Notes: a model not told the origin generated them from the sequence alone. Counted from the stretch's first letter, positions 12,912-25,695 are shown. The stretch is 64,000 nt of DNA from Cucumis sativus (GCF_000004075.3 NC_026656.2:23570607-23634606), one strand, 5' to 3'. A program made the numbers and translations.

Positions 12912-13900
12912 ACAAAACTACAGATCTCTCAACGCACAAAATCATCGGGATATGTACAAAAATGCATCAGGAAAGGATCTTCCGATGCATAAACACATGT
13001 CGAGATCGAGGTTGGACGAAATGAGTCGAGAGAGGATCTCAAGATAAATAAAATACAACATTGAAAAAATAGAGGATCTCCCAACGTATAAAATGGATAT
13101 CCCAACGTCGTGTACTACGTCAAGAGTTCCCAAAATCTTCCAACGCTGCATTTTATGCATCGAGAGATCCTCTGTTTTTCTAAAAGAGAAATATCTGCAT
13201 GTTGAAATTTCTCCAACACTCACCTAAAACTTTCATCTTATTTTTCGAGTTTTTTCACTGCTCTACATCTATCTTGCTTGAGAAGTTTGATGATTAAAAA
13301 ATAAAATATAGGTTCTACTAATCTCTTATTTTTTTCTAGAGAACCTTCCTTTCCTCAAAAAAAAAAACAAATCAAACATCAAGTAAAAAAAGTACGCAGA
13401 GATCACAGACAAGGGAACATGTTAATAAATACATATGTAAAAGATGAAAACGTTTCAGAAGGAGTAGAACCGGTGAAGCTAAATGAGTTTACACTCAAAT
13501 TAGCTCAAACAATACCACGAAGCAAGAGACAGAGACGAAAACGATTTCTATCTAGCGGCAGTGAGCAGAGCAACCCTAGCACCTCTCTTCATAAATTTGT
13601 CCCTTTCCCCTTCTTTGGAGATATGGGAAGAGATGAGGGTTTATTAAATTCTAACTCTCAACACAATTTTGATGTGTCGGGAGTTAGCCACAAACTCCCG
13701 ATATATTACTTACCACGTTAGGAGTGAGTCGGGAACTCCCGACACATATAGCAACATGTTGGTAGTTCTCTTAAATCTCTTGACACGGTAAGTAATGGTC
13801 GAGAGATAGTGCCTCTTATGAAGCACTAGGTTTTGTGTCGGGAGAGCCTATCTCCCGATGGTTTAAAACGGCATTGGAAGATCCAAAATTTCTTATAGTG
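12912..13900. mobile_element. CACTA-like element remnant
   Basis: The right edge reads TTTCTTATAGTG (13889-13900), the reverse complement of a CACTATAAGAAA terminus. Inside are many copies of a subterminal word and its inverse, TCGGGAG and CTCCCGA, for example GTGTCGGGAG near 13674 and CTCCCGACAC near 13736. On the left, related words such as CTCTCAACGC and CTCCCAACGT recur from about 12926. This layout (CACTA terminus plus clustered subterminal repeats) is typical of CACTA DNA transposons. No transposase is present and the left terminus is degenerate, so the left coordinate is approximate. Confidence 0.5.
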
Positions 13901-15873
13901 TATATGAAGGAAAATAGAGAGAATGATGAAAATTTGGAGGAGACTTAAGTTTGAGATGAGGGAGAGAAAAAAATGTTGAGACAAAAATGTAATTTCAAAT
14001 TACAAAATTGACAAAAAGTTTTTTCACATATGAAATTAAGCCTATTTATAACATAATTACATGAAGAAAAAAAAATGTAATTAGTTCATCAAATCTCAAC
14101 ACTTAACATTTCACTAGCCATTAATGAAACTTAGTGAACTAGGTGTTTACATCTCATACAACCACCTATCTCACTTAGTGTCAGTGTGATTATCCAACAA
14201 AATATCATATTTTACCACTAACTTTAGTCCAATGAAAATATAGTCATTTAACCATGCAATCAAGTCAAAGTCAAACTTTGACTTTTTACTATTTTGTTCG
14301 TCATGACTAATTTTGACCTCTTGAATATGAATACACGTTCATTTCTTCGAAGTTCAAATGATATTTGAATATAAAATCGATTAAAATCTGACTTTTTAAA
14401 GTCAAAAGTCAATATTTCTTCTTAACAGCTTCGGTATGCGTGCATATATATCATTGTGATATTAAAAAAGAAGGAAAATTTTACCTTCTTTTATCTCTCC
14501 AAGACCTCTGAGCTTCAAATACAGACATGAGTTTTGTTCTTTCTTCTTTTTAAGTGATTCTTGAGACTGTTCTTCGCCACCCCTTTTGGTGGAACTGTAT
14601 TAATTCTTAATAGCTTCAGTTATGTTGTTTATGTTGTCCAATATAACGAGGATCAACTTATGATTTTCCTTAGTGTCTTCCTTTTATCTCTTCTTTTCTT
14701 TGTTTCAATTCTTAAATAGCTATTCTCCTTCCATTGATTTTTGTTTCTTCTCATTCTCTTCTTTTTCCTTCTCAAGCTCAATTTTAATCTCTACATCCTT
14801 GACTAGTAGCTTCACAAAATGTATATAGTATTTTGATTGTAGTTCTTGCTTAGTTAGAACTGATGCAACAACTGAAAATTAAAGATGATCTTAGATTAAA
14901 AAAAAGTCGTCAGTGATATTGTCGTTGTAGAAAAATTGAGGATTGTGCATTTATGTCATCCTTCTTAAAGTATTCATGAGCTCAAAACAGTCTCCCCATG
15001 AAAACTTAGTCACTCTCTTAATCACAACTTCATTTTTAAAATATGTTCTCTGCTACCTTTTACAAACTTTTTTTTTTTTTTTTTTGTAGAATTTATAGTT
15101 ACTAATAGACCGCACCACCCAAACCGCTCAGACCAGTGGCTGACGGTTTGATCTCGATTTTACGAGTTTACAAAACACGTACGAAAAGAGGATACTTTTT
15201 AGGAATTTTTTTGAAGATTTTGAAGATACATTTTTGGAATTTTTTGAAAGTTAACAATAAAACCTTGCACTCTTTCAATTTCTTCCCAAAACCAAAACCA
15301 TCAATGGAACAGAAACTTTTTAGGCAGTTCTTTGACTCTTTCCTGCACTGCAAAATATGAAGAAAACCTGAATAAGTTTCAAAAGCAAATAACTAAAAGT
15401 ACAATTGTTATCAAATGAAGGCATACTATTCCAATATTTTTTATACATTGTTCTTTCTAGGGAAAATCCAAAATTTCTATGAAAAAGGCATCTTTAGATG
15501 TGCACACACGACCGCATCTATGAAACTAGAGATCTAAACTCATAGTTTGACCATAATGATAGGTTTACTATTATCTTCTTTTGGAAGTAATTTTCAGAAT
15601 TTTATATCAGCAATGTCAACCAGATTCCATAGGCTTTTCATTTTACCATTTCATTCCTTATAAACTAAAAATAACTATATCGATTTGACCAACTCATCTG
15701 GGTTCTATCAGGACTCATTAAACAACTCAACAATTCCGAAGTCTTCAACAATATTTAATTTCATTACAGATAATACAAAGAAAGACAGCACACAAAAGTT
15801 GAAATTTTCAAACACACTTTATCATTAGCATTAGCACGTCCTTTCCCACCAAATCTATGGAGTTTAATAACGT
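13901..15873. other. Intergenic, part LTR-like, then uclacyanin upstream region
   Basis: About 13970-14420 looks like a decayed LTR in the minus orientation: a TATAAATAGG-type box reads on the minus strand near 14040. Nearby is a palindrome AGTCAAAGT...ACTTTGACT (about 14264-14287) holding opposed TTGAC (W-box) cores. From about 14500 the sequence is pyrimidine-rich with no coding potential. The last few hundred bases are the upstream region of the plus-strand copper protein gene. Confidence 0.4.
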
Positions 15874-15879
15874 TATATA
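15874..15879 (+). promoter_or_regulatory. Likely TATA box of the uclacyanin gene
   Basis: TATATA followed by CACTCAGAAACAGAGAG lies 64 bases before the ATG. If transcription starts about 30 bases downstream, the leader would be roughly 35-40 bases. The position is inferred from spacing only. Confidence 0.45.
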
Positions 15880-15942
15880 CACTCAGAAACAGAGAGATCC
15901 CAATACAAGTTCGTTTTCTTGGCTTTGACTTTCTGAAAGAAG

Positions 15943-16829
15943 ATGATGGGAGCTTCAAGAACACTGATAATGGCATTGGCAATTGCAGCCACAATGGCTG
16001 TTGAATTAGCGATGGCAACTAATTATACAGTGGGTGATTCTGGTGGCTGGGAAATAGGCCCCAACTTCCAGGCTTGGGCTTCCTCCAAAAACTTCACCAT
16101 TGGAGATGTTCTCAGTTACTTCTCCTTTCTATTATTTCTTCTAAACCCTTTTAATCTTTTTTCTTTATGTAATGTCATTCTCAGCTCAATTTTGGTTTCT
16201 CATGGAACTATAACTGATTTGTGTCCTTGACAGTTTTCGAGTACTCGTCCAACCATGATGTGGTTGAAGTCAATGAGCCAGATTTCAGCTCCTGTTCCGC
16301 AAGCAACCCCATAGAGAAGCACATTGGCGGCAGTACAGCGATTACCCTTTTGACATCAGGTAAAAGATTCTTCATTTGCGGGGTGCCTGGCCATTGCCTT
16401 GCTGGAATGAAGGTTGAAATTGACACCCTTGCAAATCCATCACCGCCGCCTTCCTCCATAGTTATGCCTCCATCTCCACCGCCGGAAGAAACACCGTCTT
16501 CACCACCACCTACTTCCTCTCCCCCTGATCCTACATCTCCTCCTCCATCTTCCCCCCCAAAAGCTTCAACGAAGCCACCAGCAAAGCCTCCTCAGGCTAC
16601 ACCACCAGATTCTAAACCCAGCCCTCCATCACCGCCCACGGAACCAACTCCACCATCATCAGCACCGACACCGGAGCCTCCGATCCCTCCATTTCCATTT
16701 GATCAGCCACTGATTCCCTCAGCAGCGCCCAAACCTCCTCCTCGTCCATCATTGGCTTATAGATGCAGTTTCAGGATTCATCTCTCTTTTGGCTTCACCT
16801 TTGTTGCCATAATGATTTTGGCTCTCTGA
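15943..16829 (+). CDS. Uclacyanin-like blue copper protein, GPI-anchored (2 exons)
   Basis: This is a phytocyanin, a small type I copper electron-transfer protein of the plant cell surface. Exons 15943-16114 and 16234-16829 (donor CTCA|GTTACT, acceptor TTGACAG) join in phase to give GDVLIFEYSS, the usual phytocyanin intron position, and 255 residues. A signal peptide covers about 1-25. The cupredoxin domain (26-122) has His65, Cys106, His111 and Met116 as copper ligands; Met at the axial position points to the uclacyanin rather than the stellacyanin type. Cys78 and Cys112 form the expected disulfide. A Ser/Pro-rich arabinogalactan-like segment (about 125-230) and a hydrophobic C-terminus follow, as in GPI-anchored members. 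An alternative ATG three bases later makes no practical difference. The physiological partner is unknown. Confidence 0.93.
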
Positions 16830-16911
16830 AAAATTTTCATTTTCCATGTACATCTTGATGGGATCCTACAATTTTTTTGATCTAATGCTTTTACTCTACG
16901 TGATTCCAATG

Positions 16912-16917
16912 AATAAA
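16912..16917 (+). terminator. Poly(A) signal of the uclacyanin gene
   Basis: AATAAA lies 83 bases after the stop codon in a suitable T-rich context. It is a canonical near-upstream element, and cleavage would be expected 10-30 bases later. Confidence 0.6.
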
Positions 16918-16929
16918 AAGCCTTTCACC

Positions 16930-17667
16930 AGCCTCTATCCATTGTAAAATATCTTAAACACATTACAATTCTGCTCTGACTGAGAATAATTCCCAAATCA
17001 TGTGCTACATTGATAAGCAATAACCATAGCACATGACAAACCTGAGAAGAATATTAACTTCAGGATATAATATGATATTAAAGAAGCTGCCTTCTGGTAT
17101 TCCAAAACATTTCACAAAAAAGAAAGATTCTCTCTATTGTCCATTCTTTTAGGCATAAAGAAAATTAATGCTAACCATCAAAATTTAAATTTCATGCTCC
17201 CTGTTATCATGACAACACCTGTAAGGATTACTGTGTTTGATATTTTATGAAATAAAAATGTAAAGCTTGGAGTGAACTTGAAAATTTGTTGCAAAATAAT
17301 GTCTAGGGTTTGATTTTTAGACAGGTCTTATATTTGTTTTGAAGTAAAAGAATCTAGATCCTATGTTGATTAACTGTATAAACACCAGCTAAAACTTAAG
17401 TAATATGTTACTAAGATGAGAATACATAAATGTATAATGTGGGCATAGCTGCAGGCAGCAACTTGTTAAATTCAGTCAAATACTTCCGTTTATTTTGGAT
17501 AGAGTTAGCAATGCAACATTTGCTAGTCTTCAAACAACGTTTTTACACGATTAAGAGCTTCTTGAACAATTGAAAACAAAACATATGGTTGAAAAGAAAC
17601 ACAAGCATATAAAGACATTGTTAATTATAACAGCATAACAAACAAACCAAATCATTTGTCCTCCCCT
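16930..17667. other. Convergent intergenic spacer
   Basis: This spacer lies between the 3' ends of two convergent genes and should hold both 3' untranslated regions. No coding frame or repeat was recognised. Confidence 0.6.
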
Positions 17668-20604
17668 TTAAGCAACCGGTGGGCGAAGCACATGATCCTG
17701 TGATATGTCGACAGCTGCAGGCGGCAAGAACTGCCACATGGCAATGCCAGGATAACCAATGAAAGGCATCAATTTGTTACCAGCCGATTGCCCTTGTGCG
17801 GTAAATGCAGCTGACAGTGTGGGGGGAGGATGCTGAACATCAGCTGCTCGAGTGTTCACTGCTCTGATTTGCAGCTCCAACTTTTCTTTCTCTGCTCTCA
17901 ACCTTTGCTTCTCATCACGAAGTTCATTTTTCTCAACCTACATGCATACTGTGCTTAGAGATCAAAAGATAAATAATTCCAGTTTGCGGTGCATCAGATG
18001 TTAGTAAACTATTCAACATTGAAACTATTATAAGTGTTGCTTAAAAATATATGAAGGGTTTATATGGATCAGATAAAGCAAGTGTTGGTTAAAGTTCACA
18101 TTCAAGGTGCAAACGAGTATAGGATGTCCAATGGGCTACCAATCTCACCTTTAGTTCTTTGATTTTTGCCTTCAAATCCTCCTTTGATTCTCTCAGCTTC
18201 TGAGTTTCACATTGTAAATCAGTCATCATTCTGATAGCATCACTCAAGATTGCAACCTTGTCGCTTTTGGGTGGTTTTCCAGGTTCCAGGACAGCAGCCA
18301 ATTCCAAGAACCTTGAAATTATAGATGGTGTCTTAGTAAAAAGAGATTAATGTCTGAAGTGGTAATTGATAATAGGATACCTCTCATTCAGCTTATCTCT
18401 CCTCTGTTTCTCTCTGCAGGCTTTGGAGGTAGATGCAGCACTTGTTTCACCCCTTAGCCTATATAATGTTTGAGATATATCAAATGATTAATTGTTTTTA
18501 GCCCAATAACACAAGCTTTTTGAGTCAAGTGTTTGATTAATAAAATACAACAAAATAAGGGAAACATTCTACCTGTTAACAGGAATTTGGATCCTTATCA
18601 AACTCCTATATAATATTTGATGCATAAAAAAGGCACTAGCAAATTTGTGTGAACATACACAAGACAATAGAAAGTTATCCTGTCCTAAATGAAGCCAGCA
18701 GGACTAAATGCCAATTCTTATATTAGGTCACTTATAACACAGGGAACTACCCTGCCATGATGAAAAAACTACTCAATTAGGCCGTCACAATGTATCCGAC
18801 AGATTGTTTATTATTAGATGTATGAGAAAAGTATGTCAGAATTTAAATTTAGTGACTAATGGTTATTAGGGGCATATTGGTTTTTTAATCAACATCCAAC
18901 TATTATAATAATAATAAATTCTTGAGAAATAATAATAAATTCTATGAGCATATTTATGCTCAAGCTGAACTCTCTAACATTCAATCCTTTCGTTTCTATT
19001 TGTTGGTTATATAAGAATTTCTTACAAGATATAAAAATCAGTACACCGTTGACTTTGAAAAAATGAACAATTCAATGCACCTTCTTGCAAATAATTAAAA
19101 GAAATGCACTTCACCTTGTTTAGCTACTCCAAATAGATTCTTACTTATTTGACAGATCCTCAGTAGTACCTGATAAAAACTTACCGTTTCCGACCCACTT
19201 CCTTTGTGCTGTCCAGATCTTCATATGAACAATCTACCTCAAGGCTGGAAAAAAGTAAATATCTAATCAGTTGCAATTAAAATTTGAGATAAAAATAAAC
19301 TCATTCCATGCATGCAATCTCCCAAAAAAGATCAGCTCATTTTATCAACGAGAAAAAGTAAATCATACATAAAAAAGAATGAAGCGTTTGAAGGTTTATC
19401 CTTTTACTGTAGAGTAAAAAACTGCAAGACCTTCGCTATGTATGAAATAAAGCGATGAATTTAGGCTACTCAGAATTAGCTGGTAAGTAATGAAAACAGG
19501 AACTCTGAAATAGTAACCCCACAGAATCAACAATTATTTAAGCTTGACCAAAAACAGCATGAATCACCCCATCTAAGAGACTGAGTAACCAATCACTACC
19601 TTTGACTGAGCTCTTGTTTATGTCACGTCTCCAAAATCAAACATGGAAACAATAACATGATCCACAAAGGGACAAATTGAATTATTTCCCACATAAGGAA
19701 AAAAAGAAAAAAAGCAAGACAGTACAGATTTGATAAATTGTTATTGTATATACTAATTTCCACCTGAATATATTTATAACCTGAAACCAACTGAATGAAT
19801 ATTGCTACCACTAGGTAATTCATTTAACATCAAGTTAAAGATAGAATAAGAGAAATTTAAAGATCCAACAAGTCCAAGTGGGGTTATGGAAACTGAAACG
19901 AAATGCTTTGTATCTGGGTAAGGAAACAGAACTAATTAATTATAAACTTGGTCTCTAAAAGATTCTCCAGTTAATCACATGCTATAGCAGAGCAGTGAAG
20001 ACCAAACCAAAGTTTACAGCTAATAAATTTTGTTTCCATATACAAGCATCCTAACACCCAACAAAACACTGCATACAGTCCCTAAAGACACAAAAACAGC
20101 TCAAGGAAACTGACTTGCTATGTCCCTAAAATGGTACGGCAAAGGCATTTCAACAAAGTTGCAACAATCTTATCACAGACAACGATCTCCAAGTGATACA
20201 AAAAAGCAAGAAAACTTTTACAATTGATATTTGGTAGCAGATAAAGAAGCAAAAGTAGAAAAAAAGTAAAAGGGGGGGAAACCCATAATTGGCTGTTTGG
20301 CTTTTGTATGAACATAGTAAACACAAACGGGACAATAGAAATAAAGGGTGAAATTACCCATATTAAAACTAAGAAACAAAAAACCCTCACAATAAATCAC
20401 ACCCCACAAACAGACAACCCAGAATCAAGAGTAAAAGGGAATTGTAAAGAAGACCCACCTGTCTTTAGATAAAAAATTGATGGAGGGATTGGACCAGGAG
20501 AAACTGATGGACTGTGGGGGCGAGAATCGAGGGTCGACGACGGCGAGATCATCCACTGTAGAGTAATCGAAGAGCCAATTCCAGTTTGGTGGAGGGTTGT
20601 CCAT
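17668..20604 (-). CDS. ILR3-like: bHLH transcription factor, subgroup IVc (ILR3-like), 5 exons
   Basis: This is a nuclear DNA-binding factor of the IVc bHLH group (ILR3/bHLH105, bHLH34, bHLH104, bHLH115), which in Arabidopsis controls iron-deficiency responses and is turned over by BRUTUS-type E3 ligases. Exons are 20604-20459, 19244-19185, 18458-18381, 18311-18149 and 17937-17668, all with GT-AG borders and in frame: 238 residues, close to ILR3. The basic region KACREKQRRDKLNERF (81-96, Glu85) leads into the helix-loop-helix (to about 135), then a leucine-zipper-like coiled coil with VEKNELRDEKQRLRAEKEKL. The conserved C-terminal tail, MWQFLPPAAVD followed by RPPVA, is the group hallmark and is associated with BRUTUS binding. 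The N-terminus (NWNWLFDY) fits ILR3/bHLH115 better than bHLH104. Which orthologue it is remains open. Confidence 0.93.
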
Positions 20605-22550
20605 TGGTGGTTTTGAAAAAAGAAAGTTGAATGAACTAAAAAGGCTTAGGAATCACCATGGATGGAGAGTAGTGAAGAAGTGTTTGGTTGGAAGGAAAGG
20701 GGCAAAGTGTGGGATCATAAAGGGTGTAATGGGGACTGAAGTGGGGGCCATGGGGGATTGGGGGATGATGATTTGAAAACTTCGTGGCTTCTCTCTGTTA
20801 ATCAACTGAAGGGGATATAGTTTATTTATCAATTAATTTATGAAACTAAGAGTGGTGAAGTGAAGTGTGATTGGATACGATTGATCATTGACCCTATGAT
20901 TTGAGATATTACACAACAAAACCTCCCAACACTTTCCTCAATCTCACTTTCCATTTCAAAATGCATTATGCACTAATCTCAAAAGAAAAAAGAAAAAACT
21001 TTGTGTCATTCTTTTCAAAACAATTTAATTATTTTTTACTATTTTAAAAAAAATGTATGTAATAGATTGCCTTCAATCATTGAAACAAATATTTTTTCTT
21101 TCAAAATTGAGTCTTTGTCCACAGTGTTTTTCTAAAACAAAAACTTGAGTGACTGCATCCAACTCTAAACCAATATAATGTATTTTACAAAAATAAAGTT
21201 GATAATTTTTCTATTTAATTTTGTGTGAAATAGAAAAATATAGAGTACAATAAATAAGTACATTTTAGGATAAAATGCATCTAATTATTGCTTTTCATTT
21301 ATAAATAAATCTTCATTAAAAGAAAAAAAAAACTTATTTTTAAAACTACAATTTCAAACATCTTTCTTACTTTGGCCAATTTTAAGCCGAACATAATGAA
21401 AATATTATTTGTTTCCTAAAGCATATAAGATGATAAGATAATAGTTTAAGTTAGCACTTTCTTCTTTAAAAAAAAGTTAACATTCTTCTTACGTTGGATC
21501 CTCCGTCTAAGAAATAAAGTTAATTTTGAAAGATGAAAACTTTATTAAATGTTAATATCATGTGTCTTAGTTGTTCACTTGAATCGGAAAACAAAATTAG
21601 GCTCATTCTTACCATCCTAACATTCTCTTACTTGGCCTTTGATTTCGAGTCTGGAAAGAGACTTTTCGATTAAGTATTCTCTTCTTGATTCTATATGAGT
21701 AGTTGAAGAAGTAGTTGTCTCGGTTTGTTGGTATTTTGTTAAGAAGAAATCTTTTTTTTCTTCAAACAAAACCCATAAAATAGATTTTTCCTAAGATTTT
21801 TTTCCACCTTTTCCTTTTACAATATTTTCTCAATTGCTCCAAATTTCACTGTTTAATTCAAAACTAAAAGTAAAAAACAAAATATCTCCCCCAAACATAA
21901 TAATTTTTGTTTTAGTTAGAATTATATTGTAATAAATTGAAACAACAATCGGCCGCTGAGCTCACTTTCTTTAAGACGTTTCATAGTTTTATTCTTGTTT
22001 GTACTAGCATTTTCGAAGTTACACGATGTCTCCAAGATAAAATAACACAAAAAATACGATCCGTTTTGCATGAAAACTGACAGTCTAAACCAATACCTTT
22101 CTTGAAAGATATAATATTCTACTCGAAAGTTAAATAAATAATTAAGATTCTTACTTTGGTCTTTACCATTAGGATCCCATTAACTTTTTTTTATGTAATT
22201 TTTCTACATTTTGATGGCTACGTCAAAAAATTCATCATGTTAAATAAATTGAAAAATAAATCATATATCTTGCTCATTTATTTTACGATTCTCTTGTGTT
22301 ATCACGTAAGTACGACCCACATATTCCAATCAAATAAACTCAAATTAAAAACTAATTTATTTTTGTATTTTTTTCATCAAAACTCAAATGTCTGGCACAC
22401 CCCCCCCCCTCATCTCCCCCACCATTTATATTAACTTCTTAAAATTTGAATCGGGAAGTAAATAGAACATTGAGTATAATAAATAAATAGTAATTATAAT
22501 ATGTAGCAATTTTAGGAATAATAATTAAGTATATAACATTTTTTTAAAAA
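20605..22550. other. Upstream region of the bHLH gene, then AT-rich spacer
   Basis: The first few hundred bases are G-rich on the plus strand (CT-rich on the sense strand) and are the likely leader and promoter of the bHLH gene. Beyond about 20900 I see only AT-rich sequence and, near 22398, an unusual run of ten C residues. No gene. Confidence 0.5.
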
Positions 22551-22673
22551 TTACAAATATAGCAAAGTTTATCAATGATAGACTTCTATCGTTGATAGAC
22601 TTCTATCAATGACCAATATTTTTAACATGGTCAATTAGCGATATACATTGACAAATGTTACTATATTTGTAGC
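22551..22673. repeat. MITE-like palindromic element (TATCA..TGATA family)
   Basis: The flanks ACAAATATAGCAAA and (about 120 bases later) CTATATTTGTAGC are inverted. The middle holds ATCAATGATAGACTTCTATC and GTTGATAGACTTCTATCAAT, overlapping palindromes built on TATCA/TGATA. A close relative lies at 44431-44569, and fragments lie near 24610, 56085 and 60890. There is no coding capacity. Confidence 0.6.
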
Positions 22674-22949
22674 TTTCTTTTTCAAATGTTGCTATATATG
22701 ATAATATTTTGAATTTAATTGTTATATTTTCAAGTATCTCATAAATAAAGCTGTCATATTGGTATTAACATCCATGACAAGGTAAAAAAACTAAAAAAAA
22801 TAAAGAAAATTGCATCATTCAGTACAAATTAGAAAATAAATATAATCTATAGCACAAGGGAACAATATTTGCAAAAATGATAATTTTTTACCGGTTATAT
22901 ATGGTAAAATTTTTAAAATGTCAATCTTGCTCTTCAATTTCCTTCCTCT

Positions 22950-23930
22950 TATACTGTCAGTGATGACTTCTATCACTGATATTATACTATCAATGACGAC
23001 CTCTATCAATGACATCATGGCTACTATGTCTATATGACTTTCATGAATTTATCACTGATAACTTGAACTTAAACTTCCTAAATGATATAAATGGTTTATA
23101 GCATAACCTAAAATCAATAATTTATTTCAACAAAAATTGCAACTATATTAATTTCATTTATACTATCAGTGATTGAAGCTATCATATGGATAATGTGTTA
23201 TTAGGGATTCAAAGATATTATTGGTAACAGACTAATTCAATCTATTTTCTTTCTCCAATTTATGCTAAAAAAACAACCACAGTATCACTTTAGAGTAGAA
23301 CATTAATTGATATTATTAATATATATAGTAGCTTATTAAGGATATAACTTATAGATGTTATGATCACTGATATCCTTATGTTGATATATCACTGATAGAT
23401 ATTATAAAGTGATAGCAACAAAAGTATATAATTTATAGTAGCCTTAAAAAAATAACAATTGATAGCCTAGTTAAACCTTATCAATTCAAAATTGATATGT
23501 TTACCAACGATATATCACTTACAGAAAATATCCTTCTAACGATATTGTGTATAGTTGTTATTAGTGATATCATTGTATGTTGATAGCAATATAGAAAATT
23601 TACTTATAATAGCTATTAGGAATATTGATAGCCAACATCGTTGATAAAAGATATTATTGATAACAACTTATATCACATTTCCTAAATTGAAAGACATCAC
23701 TAATAGAAGTTATCAGCAATAACAACTAATTATAGCAATTGATATCGTATTTCTCAAATTGAAAGTTACTCTGCTCTTTAGTGGCTATCATTGATAAAAG
23801 TTATCATTAATAAAACCTATCATTGATAGTTATTATCAATTATATCCTATCAACTATATCAATTGATAACATATTTCTCAAGTTAAAAGCTGATAACATA
23901 TTTCTCAAATTAAAAGTTGATAACATCTAT
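22950..23930. repeat. Degenerate TATCA/TGATA-rich array
   Basis: Nearly a kilobase in which TATCACTGATA-like words recur every 15-40 bases in both orientations, for example ATCACTGATATTATA near 22973, TATCACTGATAGATATT near 23387, and CATTGATAAAAGTTATCATT near 23788. Toward the end a roughly 31-base unit (GATAACATATTTCTCAA plus TTAAAAG) is repeated near 23866 and 23892, with looser relatives near 23660 and 23740. It looks like an old expanded array grown from the palindromic repeat family. Confidence 0.6.
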
Positions 23931-24564
23931 CCATGCTGTTTTTTTCTAAATGTTTTTGTTATCTGATGCAATTTGTTCTAAATTTATACGTTGATGAAAT
24001 TGTATCTAGCATATGAATTAAGAAAGTGAAGTAGAATGTCAATGTGTTAAAATGATGATAATCAAAATCTGGAAGACAAAATGATTTTTTGAATTATTCA
24101 ATTAAAAATTAAAAATTAAAAACTAAAAATTAAAATCCTAAAATTTTAGCAGTAATTATCTTATTTGACCGTCTACTAATCTAAATATTGAAGTCACAGT
24201 CGACTCATCTAAATATTGAAGTCAAAACATCGTTAAAGAGTTAACGACTTTGTAACGATAGGAAACCAAATAAATAAAGAGTTTATAGATTTTAAAATTG
24301 GATGGGAAAGTGAGAGAGAGAGAAAGGAACATTTTTTAGATTGGAATTGGGAGATAGAAAAGAACAAGGAGGAAATTGGTGTGTTGTATGATGCAATGAA
24401 AATGAAAGAACCAACTACCCAACACCTCCCTACTACTCTCAACCTCCCTACTACTCTCATTCATGACATAATCCAACTTTTAGATTCCCTTTTTTTAATT
24501 GCTTTTCTTTCCTCCAATTCTTTTTTGTTTTCTAAAATGGAAATATCCACCAAACAAAACTTCA

Positions 24565-24735
24565 ATTATTTTTAAATATAACAAAATGAATAAAAAAAAT
24601 ATCACTTATATCTGTTTCACTGATAACGTTGATAGACGTTGATGGATGTATATTATATCAGTGTCTATCTCGATAGACTATGAAATTTTGTTATATTTGT
24701 AAGAATTTTCATCAATTTTATCATTTAAAACATTT
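24565..24735. repeat. Partial copy of the TATCA/TGATA element
   Basis: Contains TTCACTGATAACGTTGATAG and GATAGACTATGAAATTTTG followed by TTATATTTGTAAGAAT, matching the core and one arm of the element at 22551 and 44431. The left arm is weak. Confidence 0.45.
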
Positions 24736-25079
24736 TTTCTATATTATAGAAATTCATTCTTACAAATTTCTCACTTGGAGGGGAAGGGATTAAACTAAAG
24801 ATGAGAAGACATCTTTACAAAATAGAAGAGTAATTCAAACTTGAAAGAATGTCAAAAACATATTTGTTTTCCTCTGCGGGGATCTTTTCATAAAAGATGT
24901 AAATTGATCCAAGGTTATAAATTTAGATGTTGAATTTTAAAATTTTGGTATATTAGGATTTTAAAAGGAAAGCTTTGAAAATTTTAAAAATTGGCACATA
25001 AATGTAAATCATTTTTGCACTTTAGTGATATTTTAATGTGTAACTATTTTATGATTTTTTTTTATATTTAGAAATACCC

Positions 25080-25570
25080 TCTTTAGTTTTTAAAAATTAT
25101 AATTTTAGTTTTTGAGCTTTTACAAGTATAAAATTAGTTTAGATGCTATTTTTGCTATTTTTTTTATAGTTGATCGTTTAGATTTGGATGATTTTTTTTG
25201 GCACATGATCCTTTTTGCTATTTTTTGGTAGTCAAATCTAAACGTACCAATATCCCAAGAATTTTTTTAAGATCATGAACCAATTAACAATTCAAAAAAA
25301 TAAAACAAAAATAGATTTTTATATTTGGTGGATAATATTGAGCCAAATAACTATTTAGAAAAATAAAAGAAAAATTGCACAAAAATAAGAGAAAAGTACG
25401 ATGAAAAAGAAAAGAAAAATTATAGGAAAAAAAAGAGTAACAAACAATGGAAAGAAAAATTACATAAAAAAGAGGATGAAAAAAAAAGATAAATCTGAAA
25501 TATTAAAAAAATAGTTTGCTTTCATATGTTTTTTTATTTTGTTACACATATCATAAATATTGTTGTCTTT
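25080..25570 (+). repeat. Dispersed GTACCAAA/ACGATC repeat, copy 2
   Basis: Same order as copy 1: TTGATCGTTTAGATTTGGAT-type words and AAATCTAAACGTACCAATAT near 25230, then GATCATGAACCAA, a purine-rich A/GAAAA block (about 25345-25490), then AATCTGAAATATT and TTTTATTTTGTTACA. The oligomer part is shorter and more eroded than in the other copies. Confidence 0.55.
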
Positions 25571-25592
25571 GGTTTAAATTTTAAAGGAAAAA

Positions 25593-25684
25593 GAAATTTT
25601 AAAGGAAAAAGAAATTAAAAGAATTGAAATTGAAAAAAGAAATTTTAAAGGAAAAAGAAATTAAAAGAATTGAAATTGAAAAAT
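25593..25684. repeat. Tandem duplication, 46-base unit x 2
   Basis: The unit begins GAAATTTTAAAGGAAAAAG and ends GAATTGAAATTGAAAAA. It occurs at 25593 and again at 25639, almost identical, with a partial third copy just upstream (about 25576). The high identity implies a recent slippage or duplication next to the tRNA-Ala gene. Confidence 0.85.
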
Positions 25685-25695
25685 AATCAAAATAA

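Noticed and set aside
13419-13721. 100-residue frame with basic KRQRRKR segment
   Set aside because: It lies within the CACTA-like element and its end is made of the TCGGGAG subterminal words.
22950-23930. CRISPR-like array
   Set aside because: The repeats are degenerate, in both orientations and without regular spacers, in a plant nuclear context.
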